A stretch of 64,000 bases of DNA, taken from NCBI GenBank assembly GCA_964396715.1, contig CAYNFQ010000001.1:1-64000 (forward strand), given 5' to 3'. Under the pieces are notes generated by a model, which had not been told where the DNA came from, did no database searches, and saw nothing but the letters and a program-made list of their open reading frames with translations. The position numbers and the translations under genes were made by a program. Below, in pieces: positions 44,373 through 52,036 of this stretch. Source of the stretch: CAYNFQ01 sp964396715 (GTDB lineage: Bacteria > Patescibacteriota > Microgenomatia > Daviesbacterales > UBA10151). Position 1 is the first letter of the stretch. Each line of letters starts with the position of its first letter.

Positions 44373-45467
44373 TTATTTTTGCAACATTCTCAATTCTGAT
44401 TCTATAAATTGATCCAAGTTTCCGTCCAAAACGCCGTCAGTATCTGAAGTTTCAATATTAGTCCTTAAATCTTTAACCATATGATAAGGATGCAATACAT
44501 ATGATCTAATTTGGGTCCCCCATGAGGCTTGAGTATTTTCACCTTTTAGCTCTTTTTTCAGTTTTTCACCCTGAGCTTGTCGAAGGGCCCAAAGTTTGGC
44601 CAAAAGCAGTTTCATGGCATTTTCTCTGTTTTGGAGTTGGGATCTCTCTGTTTGGGCAGTGACTGTAATGCCTGTGGGAATATGCTTTACCCTCACTGCT
44701 GTTGAAACTTTATTTACATTTTGCCCTCCGGCCCCTCCGGATCTGAAGGCCTCAAATTCTATGTCTGCTTCATTTATCTCAACCTCACTGGGATTAATTA
44801 CAGGTAAAACTTCAACTAAGGCAAAGGATGTCTGTCTTAGTTTATCTGCATTAAAAGGGGATTGTCTGACTAACCTGTGGGTGCCTCGCTCACCTTTTAA
44901 ATAACCAAAGGCATATGGTTCGTGGATAATCATGGAAAAAGTTTTATATCCTGCCTCCTCTCCTGGCATCTCATCTGTTACTTCATATTCCCAGCCCTTT
45001 TTCTCAACATACCGTTGATACATTCTGGCAAGCATAGCAGTCCAATCCATGGCCTCAACTCCGCCTGTGCCTGAGTGAACAGATAAAATAGCGTCTGCCC
45101 CATCATGAGGATTAGATAAAAAGAGTTTAAGTTCTATTGAATTCATTTGCTCTTGAATCTTATCAGCTTCCTTGTTGATCTCCAAAAGCATTGATTGTGC
45201 CTCCAAGGCGTCCCCCTGTAGGCTCGACAGCTCAATGGCCTCATCCATTCTTTTTTTAAGAGTCTCTAAAGTTTCCAAATTTTTTTGTTTGTTTGCCAGA
45301 TTTTGTGTAATCTTCCTTGCTTCTTCATGATTATTCCAAAACCCTGCCGTCATAGTATCAGCCTCAAGCTCCCTAATTTCTCTTCTTAGCTGATCTTGAT
45401 CAATTTGAGTAGAGATCTTTTGGAATCTTTCCTTTAAATTTTTTAATTTATCCTGTAAATCTTGCAT
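44373..45467 (-). CDS. prfB: Peptide chain release factor 2, no programmed frameshift, with repeat insertion
   Basis: 364 residues from ATG 45467. The stop-codon motif SPF (in [18 protein letters not shown]) identifies RF2, and GGQ in [15 protein letters not shown] is the hydrolysis site. The coding frame is continuous, lacking the +1 frameshift used in many bacteria to autoregulate RF2. Near the C-terminus the residues LRQAQG are extra compared with RF2 proteins and derive from a palindromic element (44569-44587). TATAAT lies exactly 6 nt upstream of the start. Confidence 0.95.
   Translation of the reverse strand: MQDLQDKLKNLKERFQKISTQIDQDQLRREIRELEADTMTAGFWNNHEEARKITQNLANKQKNLETLETLKKRMDEAIELSSLQGDALEAQSMLLEINKEADKIQEQMNSIELKLFLSNPHDGADAILSVHSGTGGVEAMDWTAMLARMYQRYVEKKGWEYEVTDEMPGEEAGYKTFSMIIHEPYAFGYLKGERGTHRLVRQSPFNADKLRQTSFALVEVLPVINPSEVEINEADIEFEAFRSGGAGGQNVNKVSTAVRVKHIPTGITVTAQTERSQLQNRENAMKLLLAKLWALRQAQGEKLKKELKGENTQASWGTQIRSYVLHPYHMVKDLRTNIETSDTDGVLDGNLDQFIESELRMLQK
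44569..44587. repeat. In-frame palindromic element in prfB
   Basis: The plus strand reads CCCTGAGCTTGTCGAAGGG; the coding strand CCCTTCGACAAGCTCAGGG. It is translated as LRQAQG within the RF2 helical region before the conserved SWG. The same arms occur in tsaE. The sequence is a common dispersed bacterial repeat. Confidence 0.8.
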
Positions 45468-45473
45468 GTAGGA

Positions 45474-45479
45474 ATTATA
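45474..45479 (-). promoter_or_regulatory. -10 box for a leaderless prfB transcript
   Basis: On the minus strand TATAAT ends 6 nt before ATG 45467. TTGTAT 18 nt further upstream can serve as -35; that -35 lies within the palindrome of the divergent toxin-antitoxin promoter. Confidence 0.6.
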
Positions 45480-45495
45480 TCCTACTTGACAATAA

Positions 45496-45525
45496 ATATA
45501 CAAGTTATATACAATACTTGTATAT
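45496..45525. promoter_or_regulatory. Palindromic operator of the RHH/PIN module, overlapping its promoter
   Basis: ATATACAAGT (45496-45505) and ACTTGTATAT (45516-45525) form a perfect 10-bp inverted repeat around a 10-nt centre. That centre contains most of the -10 TACAAT (45510-45515). The right arm runs into the antitoxin ATG at 45524. The form fits an autorepression site for a ribbon-helix-helix antitoxin. The left arm covers the predicted -35 of prfB. Confidence 0.7.
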
Positions 45526-45772
45526 GCAAACACAAACTTTTAATATAGCTTTGCCTAAAGATCTAGTCAAAAAAGTAGATCAACAAGCTAAAGAAGAATA
45601 CAAAAATAGATCAGAACTTATCCGTGAGGCCTTGAGAATTTATCTAAAGAGAAGAGAAGATTGGAATCAAATATTCAAAGCAGGAAGGGAAGCAGCTAGG
45701 AAAATGGGCATTACAAGCGAAAAGCAAATAAATGATATTGTTTATGAATTCCGTCACGGACGAAAACCTTAA
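45524..45772 (+). CDS. Ribbon-helix-helix antitoxin
   Basis: 82 residues from ATG 45524 ([20 protein letters not shown]). The N-terminal strand and two helices ([18 protein letters not shown]) are a classic RHH DNA-binding fold. The C-terminal part is charged and helical and would wrap the toxin. A TTG at 45518 is an alternative start. The downstream PIN gene overlaps it. It likely represses its own promoter through the palindrome at 45496-45525. Confidence 0.85.
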   Translation: MQTQTFNIALPKDLVKKVDQQAKEEYKNRSELIREALRIYLKRREDWNQIFKAGREAARKMGITSEKQINDIVYEFRHGRKP

Positions 45773-46166
45773 AGTAGTTTTAGATACTAATATTCTAATA
45801 TCCGCTATAGCTTTCGGGGGTAAACCAGAGGAAGTATTAAATCTAGTATTAGATGAAAAGATTATTGCAGTTACCTCCCCTATTCTTTTAGCAGAATTTC
45901 AAGAAGTATATAATAAAAACTTCCCTTTAAAATTTGTGGATTTTGAGTTAACACTGGAAAAGATTGAAGAAATTTTCAAAATAGTAAAACCTAAGAGATC
46001 TCTTAAAATAGTTAGGGATGAAGATGATAATAGAGTCCTGGAGGCAGCTGCGGAAGGGTCTTGTAAGTTTATCATTACAGGGGATAAAGATTTACTTGAT
46101 TTAGCAAATTATCAAAATATAAAAATTGTGACTGCTGAGCAATTTTTGTCCGAATTTCTTATATGA
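45744..46166 (+). CDS. PIN-domain ribonuclease toxin
   Basis: 140 residues from ATG 45744; ATG 45732 is also possible. The acidic PIN residues are in [16 protein letters not shown] near the N-terminus, RDEDDNRVLEAA in the middle and ITGDKDLLDL near the end. PIN toxins of this type cut RNA and are held inactive by the RHH antitoxin encoded just upstream with overlap. The stop overlaps the tsaB-like start (ATGA), which links a toxin gene to a tRNA-modification gene. Confidence 0.87.
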   Translation: MNSVTDENLKVVLDTNILISAIAFGGKPEEVLNLVLDEKIIAVTSPILLAEFQEVYNKNFPLKFVDFELTLEKIEEIFKIVKPKRSLKIVRDEDDNRVLEAAAEGSCKFIITGDKDLLDLANYQNIKIVTAEQFLSEFLI

Positions 46167-46465
46167 TTTTGTATATTGATACCAGAGATAGTAAAAAAAT
46201 AATTGTGTTTTTGAAAAAAGAGGGGAAAGTGATGGCAGAATTATCTAAACAAAATGAATATGGTTCACAGGTTTTGCTGCCATTGATTTTAAGATTACTG
46301 AAAACTGTAAACTGTAACCTGAAAACTCTCAAAGGAATTGAAGTAGAAACTGGGCCTGGGTCTTTTACTGGACTTCGGGTTGGAGTATCAGTTGCTAATG
46401 CTTTAGCCTACTCATTAAATATTCCTGTTAATGGTAAGAAAATAGAAGCAGATTTGGTATACTGA
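46163..46465 (+). CDS. tsaB: Short TsaB-like protein (N-terminal lobe only)
   Basis: 100 residues. The family stretch ETGPGSFTGLRVGVSVANAL is intact, as is the N-terminal strand MILYIDTRDSKKIIVFL. Typical TsaB proteins are about 220-230 residues with a second lobe; this one ends after the first lobe. TsaB partners TsaD and TsaE in t6A37 synthesis, and TsaE is at 39567. The short form could still provide the dimer surface. It overlaps the PIN gene by 4 bp. Confidence 0.8.
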   Translation: MILYIDTRDSKKIIVFLKKEGKVMAELSKQNEYGSQVLLPLILRLLKTVNCNLKTLKGIEVETGPGSFTGLRVGVSVANALAYSLNIPVNGKKIEADLVY

Positions 46466-46469
46466 ATAC

Positions 46470-47354
46470 ATGTTCTGGCATAAGATCCATCACTGGTTCA
46501 TTCCACATCAAGAGACACACCAGAAAGCCCACCTGATTTCCTGGGAAGGGCTTTTAATATATATTCTGTTTTTTATTTTTTTGCAGGTGGGATTTTCCGC
46601 GATAGGGTATTCCAAACCCGGGATTTTGGGGATTTCTGCCAATTTAGACCAACAAGTTTTGATTGAATTGACCAATAAAGAACGGCAAAAGTTAGGTTTG
46701 CCGCCTGTTTCGGAAAACGAGGCTTTGGATAAGGCTGCGGAGCTAAAAGCCCAAAATATGTTTGCGGAAAACTACTGGTCGCACTTTGCCCCTTCCGGCA
46801 AAACACCCTGGGATTTTATCTTGGGTTCAGGATATAAATTTACCTATGCGGGGGAAAATTTGGCCAAAAATTTTTACAGTTCTTCAGATGTGGTGTCTGC
46901 CTGGATGGCATCTCAAACCCACCGGGATAACCTTTTAAACCCCAAGTATCAGGATATTGGGATTGCTGTGGTGGAAGGAGTTTTAAATGGACAAAAAACT
47001 ACCCTGGTGGTGCAGGAATTCGGCAGCACTCAAATGATAGCGGGAAATCCTTCAGTTAATGTCCAGGGAAAACAGATTCAAATTCCCAAGGAAGAGTATG
47101 CTGCAAAAGGGGAGCTTTTGCTGGCTGCATCCAAAACAATCACCGGCATAAAACCCTTGCTTAATCCCTATTCATTTATCAAGTTCGCCTCTTTTTCCGT
47201 AATTTTGTTGATCGCTACCCTGCTGATAGTTGATATTTGGGTTTTGAGGAGGCGGGGAGTGTTCAGAATTTCTTCACACCATATAGCTCATATGGCGTTG
47301 CTTTCTCTAACAGCAGGCAGTCTCTTTTTGGCAAATCCAGGAGCAATTCTATGA
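46470..47354 (+). CDS. CAP/SCP-domain (YkwD-like) membrane protein
   Basis: 294 residues. A membrane helix (about 27-47) leads to a CAP domain (LTNKERQKLGLPPVSENEAL, WSHFAPSGKTPWDFI, YAGENLAKNF, SQTHRDNLLNPKYQDIGIAVV) with the usual His and Glu residues. Two C-terminal membrane helices follow (about 233-252 and 270-290). The domain lies outside the cell. Bacterial CAP proteins have unclear function; peptidoglycan or lipid binding has been suggested for some. Confidence 0.87.
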   Translation: MFWHKIHHWFIPHQETHQKAHLISWEGLLIYILFFIFLQVGFSAIGYSKPGILGISANLDQQVLIELTNKERQKLGLPPVSENEALDKAAELKAQNMFAENYWSHFAPSGKTPWDFILGSGYKFTYAGENLAKNFYSSSDVVSAWMASQTHRDNLLNPKYQDIGIAVVEGVLNGQKTTLVVQEFGSTQMIAGNPSVNVQGKQIQIPKEEYAAKGELLLAASKTITGIKPLLNPYSFIKFASFSVILLIATLLIVDIWVLRRRGVFRISSHHIAHMALLSLTAGSLFLANPGAIL

Positions 47355-47509
47355 CACCTTTAAAAATTTTACTGATCGGTATACTGATTTATTTGGCTTG
47401 GGCCTTTATTTTCCACAAACGTGATAAAAGTTTGACTTGGCCCATTTTTTTGGAGTATGTTTTAACTGCTGTTTTAGTTTTGATACTTCTTTTGGGAGTT
47501 TTAGTATAA
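47351..47509 (+). CDS. Small two-helix membrane protein
   Basis: 52 residues from ATG 47351, coupled to the CAP gene by an ATGA overlap. Two hydrophobic segments (about 3-20 and 30-52) flank a charged loop (HKRDKS). Function unknown. Confidence 0.55.
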   Translation: MTPLKILLIGILIYLAWAFIFHKRDKSLTWPIFLEYVLTAVLVLILLLGVLV

Positions 47510-47510
47510 T
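47505..47510 (+). promoter_or_regulatory. -10 box for a leaderless rmlA transcript
   Basis: Consensus TATAAT, exactly 6 nt (TAAACT), then ATG 47517. TTGATA at 47480-47485 is a possible -35 with a 19-nt spacer. The box overlaps the end of the preceding gene. Confidence 0.65.
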
Positions 47511-47516
47511 TAAACT

Positions 47517-48248
47517 ATGAAAGGTGTCATATTGGCAGGAGGATTGGGAACCCGTCTTTATCCTCTGACTAAAGTTACAAATAAACACTTATTGCCGGTT
47601 TACAACAAACCGATGATTTTTTATCCGATAGATACATTGGTCAAAGCAGGCATTACTGATATTTTGGTGGTGACAGGAGGACCTCACTGCGGCCACTTTA
47701 TGTCTATTTTAAAAAATGGACAGGAGTTGGGAATTAAACATTTAGAATATGCTTATCAGGAGGATGAAGGTGGTATTGCTCACGCTTTATCCTTGGCTGA
47801 AAATTTTGCCGAAGGAGACAGTATTGCGGTAATTTTGGGTGATAATACTTCTGATTCCGATATTTCGGAGGCTGTTAGTAACTTCAAAGAAGGAGCATTG
47901 ATATTTTTAAAAGAAGTTCCCGACCCCGAGCGTTTCGGCATTGCCACTTTTGACCCAAAAGATTCTTCAAAAATAATCAAAATAACGGAAAAGCCAAAAA
48001 ACCCTGATTCTAAAATGGCAGTGACGGGAGTTTATATTTATGATAACAAGGTTTTCGATTTTATCAGAGAAATAAAACCATCGGACAGAGGGGAACTGGA
48101 GATTACCGATGTTAATAATAAATATGTAGAAAAGGGTCAGCTTTCTTGGAGCGAACTGAAAGGTTACTGGTGGGATGCCGGCACCTTTGATACTTTGCTT
48201 GAGGCCCAAAACTTTTGGGCAAAGAAGGTAAAGGAGCAGAGTCAATAA
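47517..48248 (+). CDS. rmlA: Glucose-1-phosphate thymidylyltransferase (short RmlA type)
   Basis: 243 residues. The nucleotide-binding signature GGLGTRLYPLTKVTNKHLLP starts at residue 8, and YNKPMIFYPIDTLVKAGI follows. GYWWDAGTFDTLLEA near the end is standard. It makes dTDP-glucose from dTTP and glucose-1-phosphate. It lacks the C-terminal allosteric extension of the roughly 290-residue enterobacterial enzyme. It heads rmlA-rmlB-rmlC-like, with 0-bp spacing and then an 11-bp overlap. Confidence 0.92.
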   Translation: MKGVILAGGLGTRLYPLTKVTNKHLLPVYNKPMIFYPIDTLVKAGITDILVVTGGPHCGHFMSILKNGQELGIKHLEYAYQEDEGGIAHALSLAENFAEGDSIAVILGDNTSDSDISEAVSNFKEGALIFLKEVPDPERFGIATFDPKDSSKIIKITEKPKNPDSKMAVTGVYIYDNKVFDFIREIKPSDRGELEITDVNNKYVEKGQLSWSELKGYWWDAGTFDTLLEAQNFWAKKVKEQSQ

Positions 48249-49253
48249 ATGAAGCTTTTAGTTACGGGAGGAGCAGGGTTCATAGGCAGTAACTTCATTC
48301 ATTACTGGATTCAAAATCACCCGGAGGATCAGATTATTAATTTTGATGCGCTAACTTATGCAGGTCATTTAGAAAGTCTTAAAGATGTGGCTGATAATCC
48401 CAATTATGAGTTTATAAAAGGAGATATAACAAACCCCGAAGATATTAACAAGGCGATGGAGGGGGTTGGTGTTGTTGTTCATTTTGCTGCAGAGTCCCAT
48501 GTAGACCGTTCCATAATGAACCCTTCGGTATTTGTCAGCACAAATGTGCTAGGAACTGCCACACTGCTTAATGCAGCGCTAGAGTTTAAAGTAGATCGAT
48601 TTCATCATGTGTCAACAGATGAGGTATATGGAGACCTTGGTCCAAATGATCCTCCTTTTACAGAAGAGTCTCCTTATGCTCCGAGAACTTCTTATGCTGC
48701 TTCCAAAGCCGGGTCTGATCATTTAGTCAGAGCGTATTTTGAAACTTATGGTTTACCTATAACTATCACAAATTGTGCAAATAACTACGGCCCGTATCAT
48801 GATCCGGAAAAGTTAATCCCGCGTTTTATTACAAATTTGCTAGAGGGCAAAAAGGTTCCTTTAATGGGAAAAGGTGAAAATATCAGGGAATGGCTTCATG
48901 TAGATGATCATGCTAGTGCAATTGATCTGGTTTTACAAAAAGGCAATGCGGGGGAAATATATCTTATCCAGGGTGAGGAAAAAACCAATTACGAAATAAC
49001 TCAAATGATTTTAAAAATCTTGGGAATGGATGAGTCGATGATAGAATATGTTGGTCACAGATTAGGTCATGATTTCCGTTATGCAATTGATGGCAGCAAA
49101 ATAAAGGCATTGGGTTGGAAAAGAAAACATACTCTTTTGGAGGATTTACCTAAAGTAATTGAGTGGTATAAAGAAAATGAGTGGTGGTGGAAACCACTTA
49201 AAAGTGACAGGCCAAATGTGGATAGAGTAGCCCAAAAATCTTATGGAAACTAA
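48249..49253 (+). CDS. rmlB: dTDP-glucose 4,6-dehydratase
   Basis: 334 residues. The NAD motif GGAGFIGSNFIHYW is at the N-terminus. HFAAESHVDRSI, the catalytic STDEVYGDL and the YxxxK pair in TSYAASKAGSDHLV are all present. It converts dTDP-glucose to dTDP-4-keto-6-deoxyglucose. It starts directly after the rmlA stop and overlaps the epimerase-like gene by 11 bp. Confidence 0.95.
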   Translation: MKLLVTGGAGFIGSNFIHYWIQNHPEDQIINFDALTYAGHLESLKDVADNPNYEFIKGDITNPEDINKAMEGVGVVVHFAAESHVDRSIMNPSVFVSTNVLGTATLLNAALEFKVDRFHHVSTDEVYGDLGPNDPPFTEESPYAPRTSYAASKAGSDHLVRAYFETYGLPITITNCANNYGPYHDPEKLIPRFITNLLEGKKVPLMGKGENIREWLHVDDHASAIDLVLQKGNAGEIYLIQGEEKTNYEITQMILKILGMDESMIEYVGHRLGHDFRYAIDGSKIKALGWKRKHTLLEDLPKVIEWYKENEWWWKPLKSDRPNVDRVAQKSYGN

Positions 49254-49794
49254 ATATATAAAGACTACATCAATCCTGGGACTTTTAATTTTGGAAAGGC
49301 CGATTTTCAAAGATGAAAGAGGTTTTTTCAGGGAGCTTTTTCACCTGGATGAGCTGGAAAAGCTAAGTGGGGTTAAATTTGAGACCATACAAATGAACCA
49401 CTCACATTCTCTGCCCGGGGTTTTACGGGGGATTCATGCCGAGGAGTGGAATAAAATTATTTATCCGGTTTCAGGAGATGTATTTATAGCAATAGTTGAT
49501 GTAAGAGTTGATTCCCAAACTTTCGGTAAAGTTGAGACTTTCAATATTGATAACAATAACAGAGTCGGGCTTTTTATACCCAACGGGCTGGCAAACTCAC
49601 TTTGTGTTAGCGGAGATACTCCTGCCGATTATATCTATCTGGTGGATGCTTACTGGGATGGTACTGACACCAGGGCTATTGCTTTTGATGACCCTGATTT
49701 GAAAATTGACTGGCCTGTTATAAATCCGGTTGTTTCCCAAAGGGACAGCAACAACCCGACACTGCGCCAACTTTTTCCGGATAAATTCAGATAA
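49243..49794 (+). CDS. RmlC-like cupin (dTDP-sugar epimerase family, altered site)
   Basis: 183 residues, cupin fold. FKDERGFFRELFH and PGVLRGIHAEEWNK match RmlC, including the catalytic-base histidine. The later family motif PxGxAHGF is changed to IPNGLANSLCV, losing a histidine. The canonical 3,5-epimerase activity is therefore uncertain; a 3-epimerase or ketoisomerase on dTDP-4-keto-6-deoxyglucose is an alternative. No rmlD reductase is in the window, so the end product need not be rhamnose. Confidence 0.75.
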   Translation: METKYIKTTSILGLLILERPIFKDERGFFRELFHLDELEKLSGVKFETIQMNHSHSLPGVLRGIHAEEWNKIIYPVSGDVFIAIVDVRVDSQTFGKVETFNIDNNNRVGLFIPNGLANSLCVSGDTPADYIYLVDAYWDGTDTRAIAFDDPDLKIDWPVINPVVSQRDSNNPTLRQLFPDKFR

Positions 49795-49835
49795 TTATTG
49801 ACGCGGAGGCAGCACTCATATATAGTAAACAAAAT

Positions 49836-50852
49836 ATGGCGACTAAAAAAAGAGCGTTTATCACAGGTATAACCGGTCAGGACGGTTCTTATTTAACGGA
49901 ATTTCTTTTGGACAAAGGTTATGAGGTGGCAGGTTTGGTAAGGAGAAATGCCGCCCAGGATTTGGGCAACATTAACGATATCAGGGATGAGGTCAGGATT
50001 TATTACGGAGATTTGCAATCCCCGGAATCGATTGCTTTGGCGCTTTTAGATTTTCAGCCTGATGAAATTTACAATATGGCTTCGATGTCTTCCCCTTTAG
50101 GGTCTTTCACGGACAAATTAACCTCTATCATGGTGACAGGAGTGGGAGCTTTGCATGTATTTGAGCGGGCAAAACAGATTGTCCCGGAGGCAAACATCTA
50201 TCAGGCTTCAACATCTGAGATGTTTGGGGCACCAAAGCAGGTGCCGCAAAATGAAGATACGCCTTTTGCTCCGGTCAATCCCTATGCGGCTGCCAAGGAG
50301 TTTGCCCACAGGATGGCGCTAATTTCCAGGAAAGATAAAAAACAGCCGCAATTTATCTCCTGCGGCATTTTGTTTAACCATGAAAGCCCCAGGCGCGGTT
50401 TAAATTTTGTCACCAGAAAAATTACCGCCGCTGTTGCCTGTATCAAAAACGGCAAAAAAGAAGGAATTCCTTTAAATGAGATTGGAGAGCCGGTTGTCCA
50501 AAACGGAAAATTGAAACTGGGAGATTTAGATGCCAAAAGAGATTGGGGGTATGCGCCTGATTATGTTGAAGCTATGTGGCTGATTTTACAACAGAGTAAG
50601 GCAGATGATTTTGTGGTGGCAACCGGAGAGATCCATACGGTTCGTGAATTCGCACAGGAAGCATTTGCGGTAGTGGGTTTAGACTTTGAGGATTATGTTA
50701 TATCAGATCCGCATTTTATTCCTCCTGTCCAAACAGGCCCTCTTTGCGGTGACGCCACCAAGGCCAAAAAGGTACTGGGCTGGCAGCCGAAAACCAAATT
50801 TAAGGATCTGGTCAGAATTATGGTTCATGCCGATCTTGCCAAATTTTCTTAA
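49836..50852 (+). CDS. gmd: GDP-mannose 4,6-dehydratase family protein
   Basis: 338 residues. ITGITGQDGSYLTEFLLDKG is the Gmd-type NAD motif. The catalytic TSEMFGAPKQVPQNEDTPF and YAAAKEFAHRM follow, and the C-terminus has GDATKAKKVLGWQPKTKF. It makes GDP-4-keto-6-deoxymannose, the precursor of GDP-fucose or GDP-rhamnose. A reductase partner is not seen nearby. TATAGT lies 9 nt upstream of the start. Confidence 0.88.
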   Translation: MATKKRAFITGITGQDGSYLTEFLLDKGYEVAGLVRRNAAQDLGNINDIRDEVRIYYGDLQSPESIALALLDFQPDEIYNMASMSSPLGSFTDKLTSIMVTGVGALHVFERAKQIVPEANIYQASTSEMFGAPKQVPQNEDTPFAPVNPYAAAKEFAHRMALISRKDKKQPQFISCGILFNHESPRRGLNFVTRKITAAVACIKNGKKEGIPLNEIGEPVVQNGKLKLGDLDAKRDWGYAPDYVEAMWLILQQSKADDFVVATGEIHTVREFAQEAFAVVGLDFEDYVISDPHFIPPVQTGPLCGDATKAKKVLGWQPKTKFKDLVRIMVHADLAKFS

Positions 50853-52036
50853 TGAAAAAGGTATCAGTTGTTCTTCCCACCTATAACGAAAAAGCCAATA
50901 TAGAAAAAACCGTTGAAAAAGTGTTTGAGCAGCAGAAAAATTTACCCGGTTGGCAGATGCACATCATCATTGCCGATGATGTCAGATCTTCTGACGGGAC
51001 GGAAAAAATTGCCCGAAATTTAGTCAAGAAAAATAACAGAATCCATTTTTTAAAGGCTGACCCTGGACTTGGAGTAGGGTTGATTTTGGGGCATCAATAT
51101 GCAATAGAGAAATTACACCCTGATGTTTTGACCCAACTGGATGCAGACGGTCAGGTTGTTTCGGATGTTTTAGTCAGACTGGTTGAAACAATTGAGCAGG
51201 GTTATGATCTTGCGATTGGTTCACGTTTTGTGGAGGGAGGGAAAAATCAGTTAAGTCTTGGCAGGAGACTTTTTACTTACGGTGCTTCTATATTTTTTCG
51301 CCTGATGGTGGGGCCCTGGGATATTGGGGAAGTGACCAATTCAGCCAGGGCTTTTACGCCTGATCTTTTTGGGAAAATTAATCTTAAAAGATTACCCTGG
51401 AGAGAGCCCACTTTTATAGTCCAGCCGGCTTTTTTGCATGAGGCAATACTAACCGGAGCAAGGTATAAAGAGGTCCCGTTAATTTTTAAAAACAGATTGG
51501 AGGGATATTCCAAAAATAAAGTGTTCAACTACACTTATGATGTGATTTCATACTGTTTGGATATCAAGCTCCATCAGATGGGAGTCAATATCCCGCTTTT
51601 CCGTTTGTCCAGGCGGGCAAAAACACCCGTTAAATTTGGACTGGTTGGATTTATTGGAACGATCGTTGATTTTTTCTTCTACAAAATATTTATTAATTCC
51701 CTGGGTTTGCCGCCGGCTACCTCAAAAGGCATTTCCACAGAGATTGCCATTATCAACAATTTTATTTTGAATAATTACTGGACTTTCCGCTACAGAAAAA
51801 CCAGGACCAACCTTTGGCAAAAATTGGGCATTTTTAACCTGGTTTCCTTAGGAGGGTTGGTGATCGGGGTTTTGATAGTCAAATATTTGCATTTATCTTT
51901 TGGAGATGGGTTTATTACGGTTTTCGGACGACCCGTTGCCTACAATAACTTCTACTTTTTTGCCACCATCCCGCCAGTGATGACTTGGAATTTTATGATG
52001 AATCATTTGATTACTTGGAAACATCAAGAGGATTAG
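50852..52036 (+). CDS. GT2 polyprenol-phosphate sugar synthase fused to a GtrA domain
   Basis: 394 residues. The N-terminal GT2 domain (about 1-235) has SVVLPTYNEKANIEKTVEKV, IIADDVRSSDGTEKIA and the D-x-D region LTQLDADGQVV. The C-terminal GtrA-like part (about 260-390) has four membrane helices (KFGLVGFIGTIVDFFFYKIF, NNFILNNYWTFRYRKT). Such fusions make a polyprenyl-phosphate sugar and may help flip it. It would feed the GT-C transferases here. The stop overlaps the convergent gene by 4 bp. Confidence 0.87.
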   Translation: MKKVSVVLPTYNEKANIEKTVEKVFEQQKNLPGWQMHIIIADDVRSSDGTEKIARNLVKKNNRIHFLKADPGLGVGLILGHQYAIEKLHPDVLTQLDADGQVVSDVLVRLVETIEQGYDLAIGSRFVEGGKNQLSLGRRLFTYGASIFFRLMVGPWDIGEVTNSARAFTPDLFGKINLKRLPWREPTFIVQPAFLHEAILTGARYKEVPLIFKNRLEGYSKNKVFNYTYDVISYCLDIKLHQMGVNIPLFRLSRRAKTPVKFGLVGFIGTIVDFFFYKIFINSLGLPPATSKGISTEIAIINNFILNNYWTFRYRKTRTNLWQKLGIFNLVSLGGLVIGVLIVKYLHLSFGDGFITVFGRPVAYNNFYFFATIPPVMTWNFMMNHLITWKHQED

